Shown: positions 45,182 to 55,449, counted from the first letter of the stretch. The stretch: 64,000 bases of DNA from Allobosea vaviloviae (GCF_001298265.1 NZ_LGSZ01000029.1:1-64000); one strand, 5' to 3'. Notes: a model not told the origin generated them from the letters alone. A program made the numbers and translations.

Positions 45182-45619
45182 CTAGCTTTCATTTGATCTT
45201 GAGCGGTCCTTTTCCAGAGCGTCTTGCATCGCATGCAGTGCTGACGGCGCCTCGTTTTCGGCCCCAAGTCTTGCTCCCCATGCGGCGGCCCACTGGTCGA
45301 GCGGCATGATGAGGCTGACCAACACTTTCCCTTCTTCGCTCAAGTCATAGCCGCCCGAGTGATGGACTACGATGTCGGCGGCCCGCAGTTCCTTGAGGCG
45401 CGTGTTCAGGAGGCTCGGATTTGTTTCCGCGACCGCTTGCAGTTCCCGAAACGTTAGAGGTTGTCCGGCGTGCGCAAGCTCCCACAAAACGCGCAAACTC
45501 ATGCGCCTCCCCAGCAGATCGAGAAGCGCCATAGTTGGGTGTCCGGAACGCGACCCGCGTACGGGCTGGCCAGGTTTGGGAACTTTCATGCTATATTTTT
45601 CGTAGCGTTCGGAGGTCAT
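45182..45619 (-). CDS. HxlR family transcriptional regulator
   Basis: A 145-aa winged-helix regulator: MALLDLLGRRMSLRVLWELA, LTFRELQAVAETNPSLLNTRLKELRAADIV, GYDLSEEGKVL. Start 45619 is kept; an internal ATG at 45589 also works. Between them GCTAC and ATAGC flank an A-rich run (45591-45607), a possible HxlR-type site. It is divergent from the DUF2867 gene, a pairing I have seen for HxlR regulators. Confidence 0.85.
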   Translation of the reverse strand: MTSERYEKYSMKVPKPGQPVRGSRSGHPTMALLDLLGRRMSLRVLWELAHAGQPLTFRELQAVAETNPSLLNTRLKELRAADIVVHHSGGYDLSEEGKVLVSLIMPLDQWAAAWGARLGAENEAPSALHAMQDALEKDRSRSNES

Positions 45620-45769
45620 TCTCTGCTAAGAAAATGATAGCAGAAGGGCGCGCCAAATGGCACCTCGTATCGAGCCGGGCGGGACGCCCATACTGGAAGA
45701 CGGGGTGCATGGGGCAACTGGTTTGCCTTTATCGCTTGCGGCTGATGAGACTTTGTGAAAGCCGGCGAC

Positions 45770-46273
45770 ATGACCAAAGCCTATGCGGTGCCCGTGCCGT
45801 CCGACAGCGTGCTAGCGCCACTTTATGTTGGCGCGGACCTGCTGGATGCGTACGCGATTCAGTTGCCGGTGGGGTCAAACAACGATCTCGAAGTGCTGGC
45901 GCGCGCTGGGTTCGAGCGGCAGGCGTGGTGGATTCGCGCGCTGACGCGGGTGCGCGATGTGGTGATGGCGACAGTCGGCGTCAAATCGTCTCGCGCGGTC
46001 GGTGCTGCTGCGGCGGCGCGGGGCCCGGTGATTGGCTTCTTTCCGCTGCTGTCGAAGACTGCGAGGGAGTTGGTGCTCGGCGAGGACGACCGGCATCTCG
46101 ACTTCCGGCTCGCGATCCTGCTGCGCCCAGGCGCGGCGGGCGGCCGGGAGCTAGTCGTGGTGACCGTGGTGCATTGCCACAACTGGTTGGGGCGGACGTA
46201 CATAGCGGTGATCGCGCCGCTCCACCGCGTGATCGCGCCGGCGAGCCTGGAACAGGCGGCAAGGGCGAAATAG
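45770..46273 (+). CDS. DUF2867 domain protein
   Basis: A 167-aa protein. It has a DUF2867-like body: DLLDAYAIQLPVGSNNDLEVLARAGFERQAWWIRALTRVRD, HLDFRLAILL, VVTVVHCHNWLGRTYIAVIAPLHRVI. This looks like the lipid-binding START/cyclase-like DUF2867 fold. Start 45770 (MTKAYAVP) or 45755 is possible, without a strong ribosome site. It faces the HxlR regulator. The function is unknown. Confidence 0.7.
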   Translation: MTKAYAVPVPSDSVLAPLYVGADLLDAYAIQLPVGSNNDLEVLARAGFERQAWWIRALTRVRDVVMATVGVKSSRAVGAAAAARGPVIGFFPLLSKTARELVLGEDDRHLDFRLAILLRPGAAGGRELVVVTVVHCHNWLGRTYIAVIAPLHRVIAPASLEQAARAK

Positions 46274-46304
46274 GCTAGATCGGGCCGACAGGGATGCGGC
46301 GTAG

Positions 46305-49166
46305 CTACGACGTCTCAACCTGATCTGGATCGAGATCCCGCGGGCCGACGTCGGCACCGCCCGGCGCCAGGCGACGCATTACCGCCTTTTCGATTTCGCG
46401 CAGCCACAGCACCGAGCTCGCGACAGCGATGCAGAGCAGCCAGTCGCTGATGCTCAGGAAGACGGTGGAGAACGCCTTCTGCAAAAACGGCGTGTAGATC
46501 ACCGCGGCATGCATCACCAATGACAAAGCGACCGCGAAGCAAAGCGAGCGATTTCGAAACGGCCGCCGCAAGGCACTGAGCTCGTCCGAGCGCGCATTGA
46601 AGACATTGAAGAGCTGGAACATCACCAAGGTGGTGAACGCCATCGTCTGCCCGTACGCGATCGTGCCCGAGCCCTCGATCAGCCCGCCAGGAAGGGCTCC
46701 ATCGAGCACGAGCAGCGTTCCCGTTGCCATGACGGCGCCGACGAAAACGACACCCGCCCACATCCGGCCGGTCAATACCCCTTCGTCGCGCAGCCGTGGC
46801 GGCCGGCTCATAACGTCGTCATCCGCAGGGTCGACGCCGATGGCGAGCGCAGGCGCACCATCGGTGACGAAATTGATCCAGAGAAGCTGTGTCGCCAGAA
46901 GCGGCAACGCGAGACCGCCGATGCCGGCTCCGCTGAGGCCGATCGTGCCGGCGAGGATAATGCCAAAGAACATCGTCATGACTTCGCCGATGTTCGACGA
47001 GAGAAGATAGCGCAGAAACTTCCGAATGTTGGCGAAGATCGCTCGCCCCTCTTCGACCGCGGCGACAATGGTCGCGAAATTGTCGTCCGCCAGAACCATG
47101 TCCGCTGCCTCCTTGGACACGTTGGTGCCGGTTATCCCCATCGCGATGCCAATGTCGGCTGCTTTCAGCGCGGGCGCATCGTTGACGCCGTCGCCGGTCA
47201 TGGCGACCGTTTCTCCAGTCCGCTGAAGAGCCAGCACGATCCGCAGCTTGTGCTCGGGATTGACGCGCGCGTAGACGGCGACCTCTCTCACCGCATCGTC
47301 GAGCTCGTCGTCCGTCATGGCCTGGATCTGGGCGCCTGTGACCACCTGGTCGTCTACGGAAATGCCGAGCTCGCGGGCGATGACGCTCGCTGTCTTGGGA
47401 TGGTCTCCGGTGATCATGAGGCAGCGGATGCCCGCAACCTGCGCACGCCCCACTGCTTCGCGCGCCTCGAGCCGTGGCGGATCGATCATGCCGATCAGGC
47501 CGATGAAGACGAGCTCGCGCTCGATCGCCTCCTCGAATTGGCTGGCCTCGGGAAGCTTTGCCGGCAGGGAGCGGAAGGCGACGCCGAGCGTACGCAGCGC
47601 CTCCTCGGCGAGGGCTTCATTGCTGGCCATGATCTCGACACGGCGCGCATCGGTGAGCGGCAGGGCATCCGACCCGACGAGTTCGTGGGTGCAGTGGTCA
47701 AGCAACACGTCGGGCGCCCCCTTGGTCACCAAGACGAGGCGTTCGGGCCGCTCCGCATCACTGTGGATCGTGCTCATGAGCTTGCGCTCGGACGAGAATG
47801 GCACCTCCCCGACGCGGCCGAAGCGCGCATTGAGCGCCTCCGTCAGCAGACCGGCCTTGCGAGCGGCGACGATGAGCGCCACCTCCGTCGGGTCGCCGTG
47901 CACGACCCAGCCCTCCGCGCGCTCGCTGAGCAGCGCGTTGTTCGCACGCTCGGCGGCTGTCAGCGCGCGCACGATCTCCAATTGAAGGAGGCCGTTGGAA
48001 CGTCCCGCCTCGCGGAATTCGACCTGGCCATTTGGCGCATAGCCGGTTCCGGAAAGGTTGGCGCAGCCGCTCGCCGTTATGATCCGGCGCACGGTCATCT
48101 CGTTCTTGGTCAGAGTGCCGGTCTTGTCCGAAGCAATGACGGTCGCGGAGCCCAGCGTCTCTACCGCGGAGAGGCGGCGAATGACGGCGCTGTTGCGCGC
48201 CATGCGCTGCATGCCGAGCGATAGCACGGCGGTGACGACCGCCGGCAGCCCTTCCGGCACTGCGGCCACGGCGAGCGCGACGCCGAGAAGCATCACGTCG
48301 ACCGTGCGGGAAAGGCCACGGACCTCCGACAAGAGGAGGATGGTTCCAATGACGGCAGCGGCGATCAGGACGACGGTGATTGCAAGCACCTTGCCGACGC
48401 GGCCAAGCTCCTTCTGCAGCGGTGTCGCTTCGTCCGGGGCCTTCTCCAGCATGCCGCTGATGCGACCCATCACCGTTCTCATGCCCGTCGCCGTGACAAC
48501 GGCGCGGCCGTGCCCGTAGATGGCAGTGGTGCCGCTGAAGAGCATGTTGCGCTGATCGCCGATCTCTGCCCTGCCGGAGATGGCGTCGATGCCCTTGGAT
48601 ACGGGCAGGCTCTCGCCGGTGAGCGCAGCTTCCATCGTCTGCAGCGCGGCGGACTGGATCAGCCGGGCGTCGGCGGGGATCGTGTCCCCCTCGGCGACGA
48701 GGATTATGTCCCCCGGCACGAGGTCAGCGGAGGCGATGCTCGTCTGAGCTCCGTCGCGGACGACGTCCGAGCGCATCGCCGACAATTGGCGCAAAGCCGC
48801 CGCGGCGCGTTCCGCCCGGGCCTCCTGAACATAGCCCAGCAACCCATTGAGAACGACGATGGCGAAGATGGCCAGAGCTTCGTAGGGGACCTCAGTCTTC
48901 CCTTCGCGCCACCAAACGGCCGCGGAGATCGTCGCGGCGGCGAGAAGGAGGAGCACCAAGATATCGGTAAACTGCGCAAGCAGCTTCAGCCATTCCGGTC
49001 GTGGCGGCGGCGCATCGAGCTCGTTGGGACCATATTCCGTCAGACGACGCTTCGCTTCGGCCTGGTCGAGGCCGATGCTAGGATCCGCGGCCGCTGCCGA
49101 GAGCACGTCTGCGCAGCTCTGCCGATACGGTTCGTCAGACTTGGAATTTGGGGCTGTTACGAGCAT
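46305..49166 (-). CDS. Cation-translocating P-type ATPase (P2A, Ca2+/Mn2+-like)
   Basis: A 953-aa pump. The N-terminal cation-ATPase domain is followed by the actuator motif LTGES, TM4 motif PEGLP, phosphorylation site SDKTGTLT, nucleotide domain, and TGDGVNDAPALKAADIG. TM6 holds WINFVTDGAPALAIG, where SERCA-type pumps place Asn and Asp calcium ligands. PEGLP points to Ca2+ or Mn2+ rather than copper or zinc (which use CPC). Start 49166 (MLVTAPNSKSDEP) is two bases after the stop of the AI-2E-type gene, so they form an operon. A role in ion balance is inferred. Confidence 0.93.
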   Translation of the reverse strand: MLVTAPNSKSDEPYRQSCADVLSAAAADPSIGLDQAEAKRRLTEYGPNELDAPPPRPEWLKLLAQFTDILVLLLLAAATISAAVWWREGKTEVPYEALAIFAIVVLNGLLGYVQEARAERAAAALRQLSAMRSDVVRDGAQTSIASADLVPGDIILVAEGDTIPADARLIQSAALQTMEAALTGESLPVSKGIDAISGRAEIGDQRNMLFSGTTAIYGHGRAVVTATGMRTVMGRISGMLEKAPDEATPLQKELGRVGKVLAITVVLIAAAVIGTILLLSEVRGLSRTVDVMLLGVALAVAAVPEGLPAVVTAVLSLGMQRMARNSAVIRRLSAVETLGSATVIASDKTGTLTKNEMTVRRIITASGCANLSGTGYAPNGQVEFREAGRSNGLLQLEIVRALTAAERANNALLSERAEGWVVHGDPTEVALIVAARKAGLLTEALNARFGRVGEVPFSSERKLMSTIHSDAERPERLVLVTKGAPDVLLDHCTHELVGSDALPLTDARRVEIMASNEALAEEALRTLGVAFRSLPAKLPEASQFEEAIERELVFIGLIGMIDPPRLEAREAVGRAQVAGIRCLMITGDHPKTASVIARELGISVDDQVVTGAQIQAMTDDELDDAVREVAVYARVNPEHKLRIVLALQRTGETVAMTGDGVNDAPALKAADIGIAMGITGTNVSKEAADMVLADDNFATIVAAVEEGRAIFANIRKFLRYLLSSNIGEVMTMFFGIILAGTIGLSGAGIGGLALPLLATQLLWINFVTDGAPALAIGVDPADDDVMSRPPRLRDEGVLTGRMWAGVVFVGAVMATGTLLVLDGALPGGLIEGSGTIAYGQTMAFTTLVMFQLFNVFNARSDELSALRRPFRNRSLCFAVALSLVMHAAVIYTPFLQKAFSTVFLSISDWLLCIAVASSVLWLREIEKAVMRRLAPGGADVGPRDLDPDQVETS

Positions 49167-49168
49167 GT

Positions 49169-50224
49169 TCAGGAATGCGACTGATCGTCGATGAACAGCG
49201 ACCACACCGCCAAGAACAGCGCTGCGATCAGCGGACCGATGACGAAGCCGTTCATGCCGATAAGCGAAAGGCCGCCGACGGTCGAAACAAGAACGACGTA
49301 GTCCGGAAGACGCGTTCCCCTGCCGACCAGAAGCGGACGCACGAGATTGTCGACAGTGCTGATCACCAACGTGCCGATCGCGAGCAGTATGGCTCCTCTC
49401 ACATAGTCGCCTGAGAGCAGCAAATATCCGGTGGCTGGCAGCCAGACCAGCGCCGCGCCGATCGCCGGCAATAAAGATAGGACCGCCATTAACACGCCCC
49501 AGAGGATCGCTCCGTCGAGGCCCAGCGCCCAAAAGGCGATTCCACCGATCGCGCCCTGCATTGCTGCAATAATGACGTTGCCTTGGATCGTCGCTTTCAC
49601 GACGGACGAGAATTTGCTCAGGATGTGACTTGTGTGGCGCTTATCCAGGGGACTCCCCCTATGAAGGACCTCCGTCAGGTCAGCTCCATCGCGGAAGAGA
49701 AAAAATAGAAGATACAGCATGATGCCGAGGCTGACGAAAAGCTCCGCCGTGTTCTGCCCGAAAGTCACGGCTCCTCCTGCGACCGTTTGAGTGGCTTGCA
49801 AGAGGAAGGAGGTTAGCCGCGCTTGGATCTCTGCGAGATTGCCCAAGTTCAGCGCCGTCAGCGTATCGAGGATGAACGGAGGCATTTCGCGACGGATTCG
49901 CGCGAGCATCGCAGCGAGATCGAGTTCTTGCGAGCTGATCCGGCCATAGAATCTGGCCGCTTCCTGCGCAAGCGACGCGAGGATCAGCGTCACTGGAACT
50001 ACGACGATGCAAACGCAGACCGTTAAGCTGATCGTCGCCGCCAGATTTTGGCGTCCCCCTAACCATTTCAAGAGTCTTCGGTGCAGGGGGGTGAACAGGA
50101 TCGCCAAAATGACGGCCCAGAGGACGGCGCCGTAGTAGGGGAGCAAAAGCCAGATGAACGCTGCCGTCACTATGACGACGACGGCCATAAAGCTGAGCGT
50201 TTCGATCGTCCTCCTGGGTATCAT
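49169..50224 (-). CDS. AI-2E family transporter
   Basis: A 351-aa inner-membrane protein. Start 50224 (MIPRRTIETLSFMAVV) follows TGGAGGCG; the upstream extension is not typical. Features are AAFIWLLLPYYGAVLWAVILAILFTPLHRRLLK, the LPAIGAALVWLPATGYLL segment, and VRPLLVGRGTRLPDYVVLVSTVGGL. The family has varied substrates (quorum signal export, Na+/H+ exchange), so AI-2 transport should not be assumed. It precedes the P-type ATPase, which points to an ion role. Confidence 0.9.
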   Translation of the reverse strand: MIPRRTIETLSFMAVVVIVTAAFIWLLLPYYGAVLWAVILAILFTPLHRRLLKWLGGRQNLAATISLTVCVCIVVVPVTLILASLAQEAARFYGRISSQELDLAAMLARIRREMPPFILDTLTALNLGNLAEIQARLTSFLLQATQTVAGGAVTFGQNTAELFVSLGIMLYLLFFLFRDGADLTEVLHRGSPLDKRHTSHILSKFSSVVKATIQGNVIIAAMQGAIGGIAFWALGLDGAILWGVLMAVLSLLPAIGAALVWLPATGYLLLSGDYVRGAILLAIGTLVISTVDNLVRPLLVGRGTRLPDYVVLVSTVGGLSLIGMNGFVIGPLIAALFLAVWSLFIDDQSHS

Positions 50225-50488
50225 CCAGTGTTCGCCTCCAGCGCCCCAAGCTCCTGTATCGCGAACCAGACGACATGACACGCGGCAGAAACGAAATACC
50301 GGAGTGATAGCGATGCGCATCCTCCGACGATCTGGGCTTCAGGTTTTCCCGACGCGCGCAAGAGCGAGGCAGGCGCGACTTGCGCACCAGTCAACCCACC
50401 ACCCTCCGACGCCTCGTCCGCTCTCAGCCGCGATCGGTCGCTAATTAGATTGCATGCTCATTATTTTTAAGCTACCAATGTTGAAGAC

Positions 50489-50953
50489 ATGCATAGTCCC
50501 ACATTCACCCTGACTTCCAATCTCCTGTTGAGCGGCCGCCAATGGCGGAAGCTCTGCGAGGCTGCGCTTGCAGCCCATGGGATTTCCCAGGCCCGGGCGG
50601 CGGTGCTGGTTTGGGCGCATCGGCTTGGCGACGGCGTCAGGCAGGTAACGCTGGCCGGTCATATCGGGATCGAAGGAACGTCGCTGGTCCGGCTCCTCGA
50701 CCAACTCAGCGCGGCGGACCTCCTTCTTCGTCGTGACGACCCCAGCGACCGGCGCGCCAATGCGATCTGGCTCACCGCGGAAGGCGCGCGCCTCGCGGGC
50801 AAGATCGAGCAAATTCTGAACGAGTTGCGGGATCGTGTTCTGCGTGACGTGAGCCCGGCCGAGATTGCAGCTGCGCTGAAGGTGATGGATGCGATCAACC
50901 GAGCCAGCAGCACCGAGCCAGAGGAGGCTCATCTCCCTGAGACGGTCGCGTGA
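50489..50953 (+). CDS. MarR family transcriptional regulator
   Basis: A 154-aa winged-helix regulator: SGRQWRKLCEAALAAHGISQ, VTLAGHIGIEGTSLVRLLDQLSAADLLLRR with the wing DPSDRRANAIWLT. It is the first gene of a five-gene efflux operon, with a four-base overlap (GTGA) into the FUSC gene. It probably represses this operon and responds to an aromatic acid or a similar small molecule. Confidence 0.9.
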   Translation: MHSPTFTLTSNLLLSGRQWRKLCEAALAAHGISQARAAVLVWAHRLGDGVRQVTLAGHIGIEGTSLVRLLDQLSAADLLLRRDDPSDRRANAIWLTAEGARLAGKIEQILNELRDRVLRDVSPAEIAAALKVMDAINRASSTEPEEAHLPETVA

Positions 50954-53028
50954 CCTTTCCGACGTGGCGTGACTGGCTATTTTCGGCGAAAGCCTTCGCC
51001 GCGGCGATGCTGGCCCTCTACATTGCCCTCGCCTGCGACCTGCCTCGGCCGTATTGGGCGATGACGACGGTATATGTCGTCGCCAATCCTCTATCCGGCA
51101 CGACAAACTCGAAGGCGCTCTATCGCACGCTCGGGACGCTTTTGGGCGCTTCGGCCGCGGTCGTACTTGTTCCCCTTTTCGTCAATGCGCCGGAACTCCT
51201 GACTCTCGCCGTCGCACTCTGGGCCGGATGCCTTTGTTATCTCGCGGCTCTGGATCGGACGCCGCGCGGTTATGTCTTCATGCTCTCGGCGTATACGCTG
51301 CCGCTGGTTGCGCTGCCGAGCCTTGCCACACCGGAAAACATCTTCGATCTGGCGGTGGCCCGCAGCGAAGAGATCATTCTCGGCATCGTCTGCGCCAGCG
51401 TCGTCGGCGCAATCGTGTTTCCGGTCGGCATCGGCCCAATCTTCGACGCTCGGATCGCGAAATGGCTGCGGGACGCTGCGACCTGGGCCGACGACATCCT
51501 GCATGACCGGGCAGGGCCTGCGACGCCGGTAGCCCGGCAACGGCTGGCAGCGGACGTTACCGCGCTCGATATGTTTATCGGCCAAATATCGCATAGCGCG
51601 GATACTCGCGGCCGGCTCAGATGGGCAAGAGAACTTCGCGGACGACTGCTGCTGCTTTTGCCGATGCTGTCCTCGCTGGCTGATCGTCTGCATGCGCTGA
51701 AGCTCGAGGCAAAAGAGCTTCCCCCGGGGCTGACTTCGGCACTGGACGAGATTGCCGACTGGATAGCGGGGCGAACCGTTGCCGGGTCGACAACGCCGGA
51801 CCTGTTGCGTTCCAGCCTCACGGCACTCCAACCCTCGCGCGAGGAGCTAGGACGCTGGGAGGGCCTGCTGACCACGAGCCTTCTATCGCGCCTGAACGAC
51901 GTCATAGATCTCTGGCAGGATTGTCTCGTTCTGCAGAAGCTGATCGCATCTGGGCAGACTGGCGAAGCCTGGCGCCCCGCCTTCTCACGCAATCAACTGG
52001 TCCCCGGCACGCGCTACTATGATCACGGCCTCATCCTGTTTTCATGCGGATCGGCCGTTCTGGCTACGCTCGCGGCCGGGCTGATCTGGATCCAGAGCGG
52101 CTGGCCCGGCGGGGCTTTTTTCGTCGCGATGACGACTGTCGCCTGCTGCTTCTTCGGGTTGCTCGACCGGCCTGCGGCCGCGATGAGGACGATGGTCGTT
52201 TGGCTCGCGGTCAGCACGACCGGTGCCGCGCTCTATCTCTTCGCCGTCCTGCCGCGGATCCATGATTTCGAAATGGTGGTGCTGACGCTTGCGGTGCCGT
52301 TCCTGCTGATCGGCGCCTTCATTCCGAGGCCTCAGCTCATGCTGATCACGTTGGTGCTGGCGACCAACAGCACCGGAAGCCTGGCGTTTCAAAGTCGCTA
52401 CAGCATGGACTTCGCCGCCTATGCGAACGAGGGGCTCGCGGCGCTCGGCGGTGTTCTGTTCGCCCTGACGTGGACGCTCGTCACCAAGCCGTTCGGCGCC
52501 GAGATCGCGGCCAGACGACTCCTGCGCGCCGGCTGGTCCGATCTCGCGACGCTGGCGGAGGGAAAGCGCAAGCACGACCTGTCGGCTCTGGCCGGCCGCA
52601 ATCTCGACCGCTTGAGCCAACTCGTGCCGCGCTGGAGCGTCGCTTCCCCCGATCAAGAGACCTCCGTCGACATCCTTCGCGAGATTCGCATCGGCTACAA
52701 TATCGTCGCGCTGCAACGGGACCGGCGTCTCGTCGCCGGTCGGGCCCGTGACAGTATCGATACCGTCTTGAGCGGCGTGGCGACTTTCGCGCGCCAAAGC
52801 CTGTCAGCGGGGAACTTTGCCGCCGATGGGCCACGTGACCTCCGCGATAGCATCGACACGACGTTCCGGACGGTGCGCGAGCATGGGGAAGGCAGCGCGG
52901 AGCTCGATACGCTTCAGTCACTAGTCGGCCTTCGACGTGCACTTTTTCCGCATGAAGCCGGCCCGCCGCCAGAGCCCCGGCCTCTCGACCGCCAGCAGGC
53001 TCCATTCACCTTGATGGCCGCGGAGTAG
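50950..53028 (+). CDS. FUSC/AaeB-like inner-membrane efflux protein
   Basis: A 692-aa protein starting with GTG. Two FUSC membrane halves (about 10-155 and 340-500) surround a cytoplasmic helical region, the usual AaeB layout. RPYWAMTTVYVVANPLSGTTNSKALYRTLGTLLGA is the family signature. With DUF1656 and the HlyD adaptor it forms an AaeAB/EmrAB-like pump for aromatic acids or phenolic compounds. Confidence 0.92.
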   Translation: MTFPTWRDWLFSAKAFAAAMLALYIALACDLPRPYWAMTTVYVVANPLSGTTNSKALYRTLGTLLGASAAVVLVPLFVNAPELLTLAVALWAGCLCYLAALDRTPRGYVFMLSAYTLPLVALPSLATPENIFDLAVARSEEIILGIVCASVVGAIVFPVGIGPIFDARIAKWLRDAATWADDILHDRAGPATPVARQRLAADVTALDMFIGQISHSADTRGRLRWARELRGRLLLLLPMLSSLADRLHALKLEAKELPPGLTSALDEIADWIAGRTVAGSTTPDLLRSSLTALQPSREELGRWEGLLTTSLLSRLNDVIDLWQDCLVLQKLIASGQTGEAWRPAFSRNQLVPGTRYYDHGLILFSCGSAVLATLAAGLIWIQSGWPGGAFFVAMTTVACCFFGLLDRPAAAMRTMVVWLAVSTTGAALYLFAVLPRIHDFEMVVLTLAVPFLLIGAFIPRPQLMLITLVLATNSTGSLAFQSRYSMDFAAYANEGLAALGGVLFALTWTLVTKPFGAEIAARRLLRAGWSDLATLAEGKRKHDLSALAGRNLDRLSQLVPRWSVASPDQETSVDILREIRIGYNIVALQRDRRLVAGRARDSIDTVLSGVATFARQSLSAGNFAADGPRDLRDSIDTTFRTVREHGEGSAELDTLQSLVGLRRALFPHEAGPPPEPRPLDRQQAPFTLMAAE

Positions 53029-53034
53029 AAGCGC

Positions 53035-53244
53035 ATGCCTCCCGAGTTGGACGTCTACGGCGTCTTCGTTCCCAGCTTCTTCGTCATTGCGATCATCGCC
53101 TACGTCTTGACCCAGGCGCTGATCGGCGTGCTCGCACGCACCGGCTTCTACAGGCTCGTCTGGCACAGGGCGCTGCTCAACGTCGCCCTCTATGTCTGCA
53201 TCGTCGGTGCACTGTTCTCCGCTTCCCAATGGCTTTCATCATGA
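53035..53244 (+). CDS. DUF1656 small membrane protein (AaeX-like)
   Basis: A 69-aa protein with two membrane segments: ELDVYGVFVPSFFVIAIIAYVLTQALIGVLA and a second, LLNVALYVCIVGALFSASQWL. The length and order are those of AaeX/DUF1656, always found between FUSC and HlyD genes. The start is six bases after the FUSC stop; its end overlaps the next start (ATGA). Confidence 0.9.
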   Translation: MPPELDVYGVFVPSFFVIAIIAYVLTQALIGVLARTGFYRLVWHRALLNVALYVCIVGALFSASQWLSS

Positions 53245-54167
53245 AGACTTATCTGGTCCTCGCCGGCCGCGTGCTGATTACCCTCGCCGTCGTCGCCGCA
53301 TCGGCGACCGTCGGCCGTGGGCTCTGGAATCATTACATGAACGAGCCGTGGACACGCGATGCGCGGGTTCGCGCCGACGTGATCAGCGTCGCTCCCGACG
53401 TTTCCGGTCTGGTCAGCGAGGTCTCCGTCCGAGACAATCAATCAGTCGGCAAAGGTGATCTGCTGTTTCGCGTCGACAGCGAGCGTTTCAGAATCGCCCT
53501 GGATCAGTCCGAGGCTGCGTTGGCCAGTCGCGTCGCTGCGCTCGAACAAGCGAGGCGCGACGTCGACCGCTACCAACAGCTGAAAGAGGTAGTTTCGCGC
53601 AAGAGCAAGGAAGAGGCCGAGACGGCGTTGGCACAGGCGGAAGCCGACCATCGGAAGGCGCTGAGCGACCGGGCGCTCGCCAAGCTCAATCTCGACAGGT
53701 CGGAGGTCCGAGCGGCGGCAAACGGCATCGTCACCAATTTGAGCCTTCAGGCCGGAGACTATGTGGCGAGCGGCAAAGCGGTCGTTGCTTTGGTGGACAC
53801 CGATACCCTGCATGTCGAGGGCTATTTCGAGGAAACCAAGCTGCCCCGGATCCAGGTCGGTGCCCCGGTCACGATAACGTTGATGGGACAGGCGGGCCGT
53901 TTACAGGGACGGGTGACGAGCATCGCGGCGGCTATCGAGGACAGGGAAAGGGTTGCGGGCAATGGCTTGCTCGCGAACATCAATCCCACGTTCACCTGGG
54001 TCCGCCTCGCTCAGCGTGTGCCTGTCCGCATCGAGGTCACCGAACCTGCAAGAGAGCACCGCCTGATCGCAGGGCTGACGGCGACCGTCGAGATCGGGCC
54101 GCGTGAGGAGGTTTCAGCGCAAGCCGCCATTTCCTCTTCCTCGACGGATCGAGCGGTCACGAGATGA
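53241..54167 (+). CDS. HlyD-family efflux adaptor (AaeA/EmrA-like)
   Basis: A 308-aa adaptor with one N-terminal membrane anchor (LAGRVLITLAVVAASATVGRGLW), the split lipoyl domain (VAPDVSGLVSEVSVRDNQSVGKGDLLFRVD ... VRAAANGIVTNLSLQAGDYVASGK) and a coiled coil between. Start 53241 is set by the ATGA overlap with the DUF1656 gene. It links the FUSC pump to the outer membrane. Confidence 0.92.
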   Translation: MKTYLVLAGRVLITLAVVAASATVGRGLWNHYMNEPWTRDARVRADVISVAPDVSGLVSEVSVRDNQSVGKGDLLFRVDSERFRIALDQSEAALASRVAALEQARRDVDRYQQLKEVVSRKSKEEAETALAQAEADHRKALSDRALAKLNLDRSEVRAAANGIVTNLSLQAGDYVASGKAVVALVDTDTLHVEGYFEETKLPRIQVGAPVTITLMGQAGRLQGRVTSIAAAIEDRERVAGNGLLANINPTFTWVRLAQRVPVRIEVTEPAREHRLIAGLTATVEIGPREEVSAQAAISSSSTDRAVTR

Positions 54168-55366
54168 CAGGCGGCGCTCACGGGATAGACCGTCAGACGC
54201 CGATCGGCAGCCAACCTCCCGCGGCGCCCCTCTGGCTGCTTGCCCTGATGACCTTCAGCGGAACGCTGGCAATGCACATCTTCGTGCCGGCTCTGCCAAT
54301 CGCCGCAGCGGGGCTGCAGGCTAAGTCCGGCACGATGCAGCTCACCGTCAGCCTCTATATCGCCGGGCTTGCCGTCGGACAGCTCTTCTACGGTCCGCTG
54401 TCAGATCGCTTCGGGCGCAGGCCAGTCCTGATTGGCGGACTCGCTCTCTACGCCGCAGCCGGTCTGGCCGCAGCATTGGCGCCCAACGCGATCATGCTGA
54501 TTGGGGCGCGGCTGTTGCAGGCGTTCGGCGGCTGCGCCGGACTGGTCCTCGGGCGCGCGATCGTCCGCGATACGGCAATGCCGCAGGAGACCGCTCGGCG
54601 CCTGGCGTTGATGAACCTGATGGTGACGGTCGGCCCCGGACTCGCACCTCTTATTGGCGCTCTGCTCGCGTCCACCCTCGGCTGGCGTTCGATCCTCTAT
54701 GCGCTCGCGGCCTTCGGAATCGCCAACTTGCTTTGCGCCTGGTTTCTGTTGCCCGAGACCGGGAGGCGCGACGGGTATCGCCCGGGCACCGTCCTGACCA
54801 GCTACCGCAAGCTCCTCGCGTCTCCCGTCTTTCTCGGGTACGCCATAGGCGGAGGCTGCGCGACGACTGCCATGTACGCTTTCGTTGCCGCCGCACCGTT
54901 TATTTTCACTGGAGCGCTGCATCGCTCGGCGCAGGAGGTAGGCCTCTATCTCGGCATGCTGATCTCAGGCGTCTGGCTAGGCAGCATGTTAGCGAGCCGG
55001 CTGATCGGGCGGATCACGATCGAGAGGCTCTTGGTGCGAGCAAATCTGCTGAGCGTAGCGGCAGCCTTGGCGCTTCTGATCGCCGTCCTGACCGGCTGGC
55101 TGAGCGTGCCGTTGGTCGTCGGGGCGATGTTTCTGTTTGCGCTTGGGGCCGGCATCGCTTCCCCCGCTGCTTTGTCCCAGGCCATCAGCGTCGACCCAGA
55201 AAGCATCGGCGCTGCCTCCGGGGCTTACGGCTTCACACAAATGGTGGTCGGAGCCGTCTGCACGGCTCTCGCGGGAATCGGCGACAATCCAGCGTTGGCC
55301 GCCGCGCTTGTGCTCAGCGGCGCCGGCCTTCTCGCGCAGCTGTCGTTTTGGCGCGCGACAGCATAG
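54164..55366 (+). CDS. MFS drug-resistance transporter (Bcr/CflA-like)
   Basis: A 400-aa transporter with 12 membrane segments. Motif A is GPLSDRFGRRPVLIGG; AFGGCAGLVLGRAIVRD and the LAAAL-rich C-terminal half follow. It overlaps the adaptor gene by four bases (ATGA) and is the last gene of the marR-FUSC-DUF1656-HlyD-MFS operon. It is convergent with the TetR gene, leaving 83 bases between. Confidence 0.9.
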   Translation: MTGGAHGIDRQTPIGSQPPAAPLWLLALMTFSGTLAMHIFVPALPIAAAGLQAKSGTMQLTVSLYIAGLAVGQLFYGPLSDRFGRRPVLIGGLALYAAAGLAAALAPNAIMLIGARLLQAFGGCAGLVLGRAIVRDTAMPQETARRLALMNLMVTVGPGLAPLIGALLASTLGWRSILYALAAFGIANLLCAWFLLPETGRRDGYRPGTVLTSYRKLLASPVFLGYAIGGGCATTAMYAFVAAAPFIFTGALHRSAQEVGLYLGMLISGVWLGSMLASRLIGRITIERLLVRANLLSVAAALALLIAVLTGWLSVPLVVGAMFLFALGAGIASPAALSQAISVDPESIGAASGAYGFTQMVVGAVCTALAGIGDNPALAAALVLSGAGLLAQLSFWRATA

Positions 55367-55449
55367 TGGCGCGGTACTTTTGTAGACTTCGGCCGCAACC
55401 GACGCCGCCTTGATCTCGGACTCGGCTCGAAGGGCATTTGCCAAGCAAG